Positions 5,229 to 5,614 of a stretch of 5,614 bases of DNA are shown here, one piece after another. The notes under the pieces were generated by a model that was not told the DNA's origin, searched no databases, and saw only the letters and a program-made list of their open reading frames with translations. The position numbers and the translations under genes were made by a program. Within the stretch, counting starts at the first letter, position 1, and each line of letters opens with the position of its first letter. The stretch comes from Acidobacteriota bacterium (lineage in GTDB: Bacteria; Acidobacteriota; Vicinamibacteria; Vicinamibacterales; Vicinamibacteraceae): assembly GCA_013695405.1 (NCBI GenBank), contig JACDAO010000219.1, positions 1 through 5,614 on the forward strand, in the 5' to 3' direction.

Positions 5229-5614
5229 TCAGGGCAGTCCGGCCAGCAGCACCACCTGCCGCACGTAGGCCTGGGTCTCGCGGTACGGCGGAATGCCCCG
5301 GAACTTCTCGACTGTGGCAGCGCCGGCGTTGTATGCGGCGATGGCCAGCCGGAGATCGAACCGGTCGAGCAGGCGGCGGAGGTGGCGGACACCGCCGTCG
5401 ATGTTGGCGGCTGGATCGTAGGGGTCGCCGACGAGCAGGTCGCGCGCCGTGCCCGGCATCAGCTGCATCAACCCGATCGCGCCCTTGCGGGAGCGTGCCG
5501 ACGGCTGGTAGCGCGATTCGACGCTGATCACCGCGTGGACCAGGCGCGGGTCGACGCGGTGGCGCCGTGCGGCGTCGGCGACCATCGCCGAGTAGCCGGC
5601 TGGCACGGATGGGG
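5229..5614 (-). CDS. Lytic transglycosylase, SLT family (5' end beyond window)
   Basis: Cleaves the glycan strands of peptidoglycan in the periplasm. The visible 125 residues (counted from a GTG at 5606) are a nearly complete Slt/MltE-like catalytic domain. The catalytic Glu is E30 in VESRY, followed by GAIGLMQLMPGTA (42-54), DPAANIDGGVRHL (64-76) and the AIAAYNAGAATV block (88-99), and the C-terminal Y..TQAYVRQV segment (108-118). These are the standard family motifs in the standard order. The frame is open to the window edge. The GTG would start the protein right at the domain with no signal peptide, so the true start, with an export signal, is probably outside the window. It ends with TGA 3 nt before gspF, so it very likely shares that transcript and opens the cell wall for the secretion or pilus machine. 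Family assignment is firm; the link to the machine rests on context. Confidence 0.93.
   Translation of the reverse strand, partial: PSVPAGYSAMVADAARRHRVDPRLVHAVISVESRYQPSARSRKGAIGLMQLMPGTARDLLVGDPYDPAANIDGGVRHLRRLLDRFDLRLAIAAYNAGAATVEKFRGIPPYRETQAYVRQVVLLAGLP

Noticed and set aside
1..5614. CRISPR array, tRNA, rRNA, insertion sequence or riboswitch
   Set aside because: None seen. Coding sequence covers nearly all of the window, and no regularly spaced repeats, terminal inverted repeats or transposase motifs were found by eye.

Overview
The window is a tightly packed, single-direction gene cluster. Everything convincing is on the minus strand, and the plus-strand open frames are shadows. In transcription order (high to low coordinates) it holds: the 3' part of a lytic transglycosylase gene, a GspF/PilC-type inner-membrane platform protein, a GspE/PilB-type hexameric ATPase, a PilM-like actin-fold protein, a PilN-like protein, a PilO-like protein, and the first 47 codons of a small single-pass membrane protein cut by the left edge. 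This is the inner-membrane half of a type II secretion / type IV pilus-like machine. No secretin, pilin or pseudopilin, prepilin peptidase or retraction ATPase lies inside the window, so the sequence alone cannot say whether the assembled machine secretes proteins or builds a pilus.

The sequence is very GC-rich, and the genes almost completely avoid TTA, CTA and TCA codons, which leaves long open frames on the opposite strand. GC content, the combination of gspE/gspF with pilM-pilN-pilO, and a PilN N-terminus of the form NLSTRPFYNER suggest a bacterium such as an Acidobacteriota member (possibly Vicinamibacteria). Other high-GC diderms such as Gemmatimonadota or Myxococcota are possible. This placement is from memory of family sequences and is low to moderate confidence.

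Layout: transglycosylase 5614-5229 (partial at its 5' end), 3-nt gap, gspF 5225-4017, 26-nt gap carrying a clear Shine-Dalgarno sequence, gspE 3990-2296, 4-nt gap, pilM 2291-1335, 1-nt overlap, pilN 1335-706, no gap, pilO 705-133, 11-nt overlap, unnamed membrane protein 143-1 (partial). The longest non-coding stretch is 26 nt, so any promoter and terminator lie outside the window.

How the parts would work together: GspE hydrolyses ATP in the cytoplasm and drives GspF, which moves (pseudo)pilins from the membrane into a filament. PilM docks on the cytoplasmic N-terminus of PilN, and PilN pairs with PilO in the periplasm, linking the motor to outer parts. The transglycosylase probably opens the peptidoglycan for the assembly. 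The truncated last gene has the N-terminal layout of a GspC-type or other alignment-complex subunit. No clearly new system is visible. The points most worth checking are the degenerate nucleotide-binding motifs in the PilM-like protein, the G8 tract at the pilN/pilO junction, the 25-bp exact repeat inside gspF, and the transglycosylase built into the operon.
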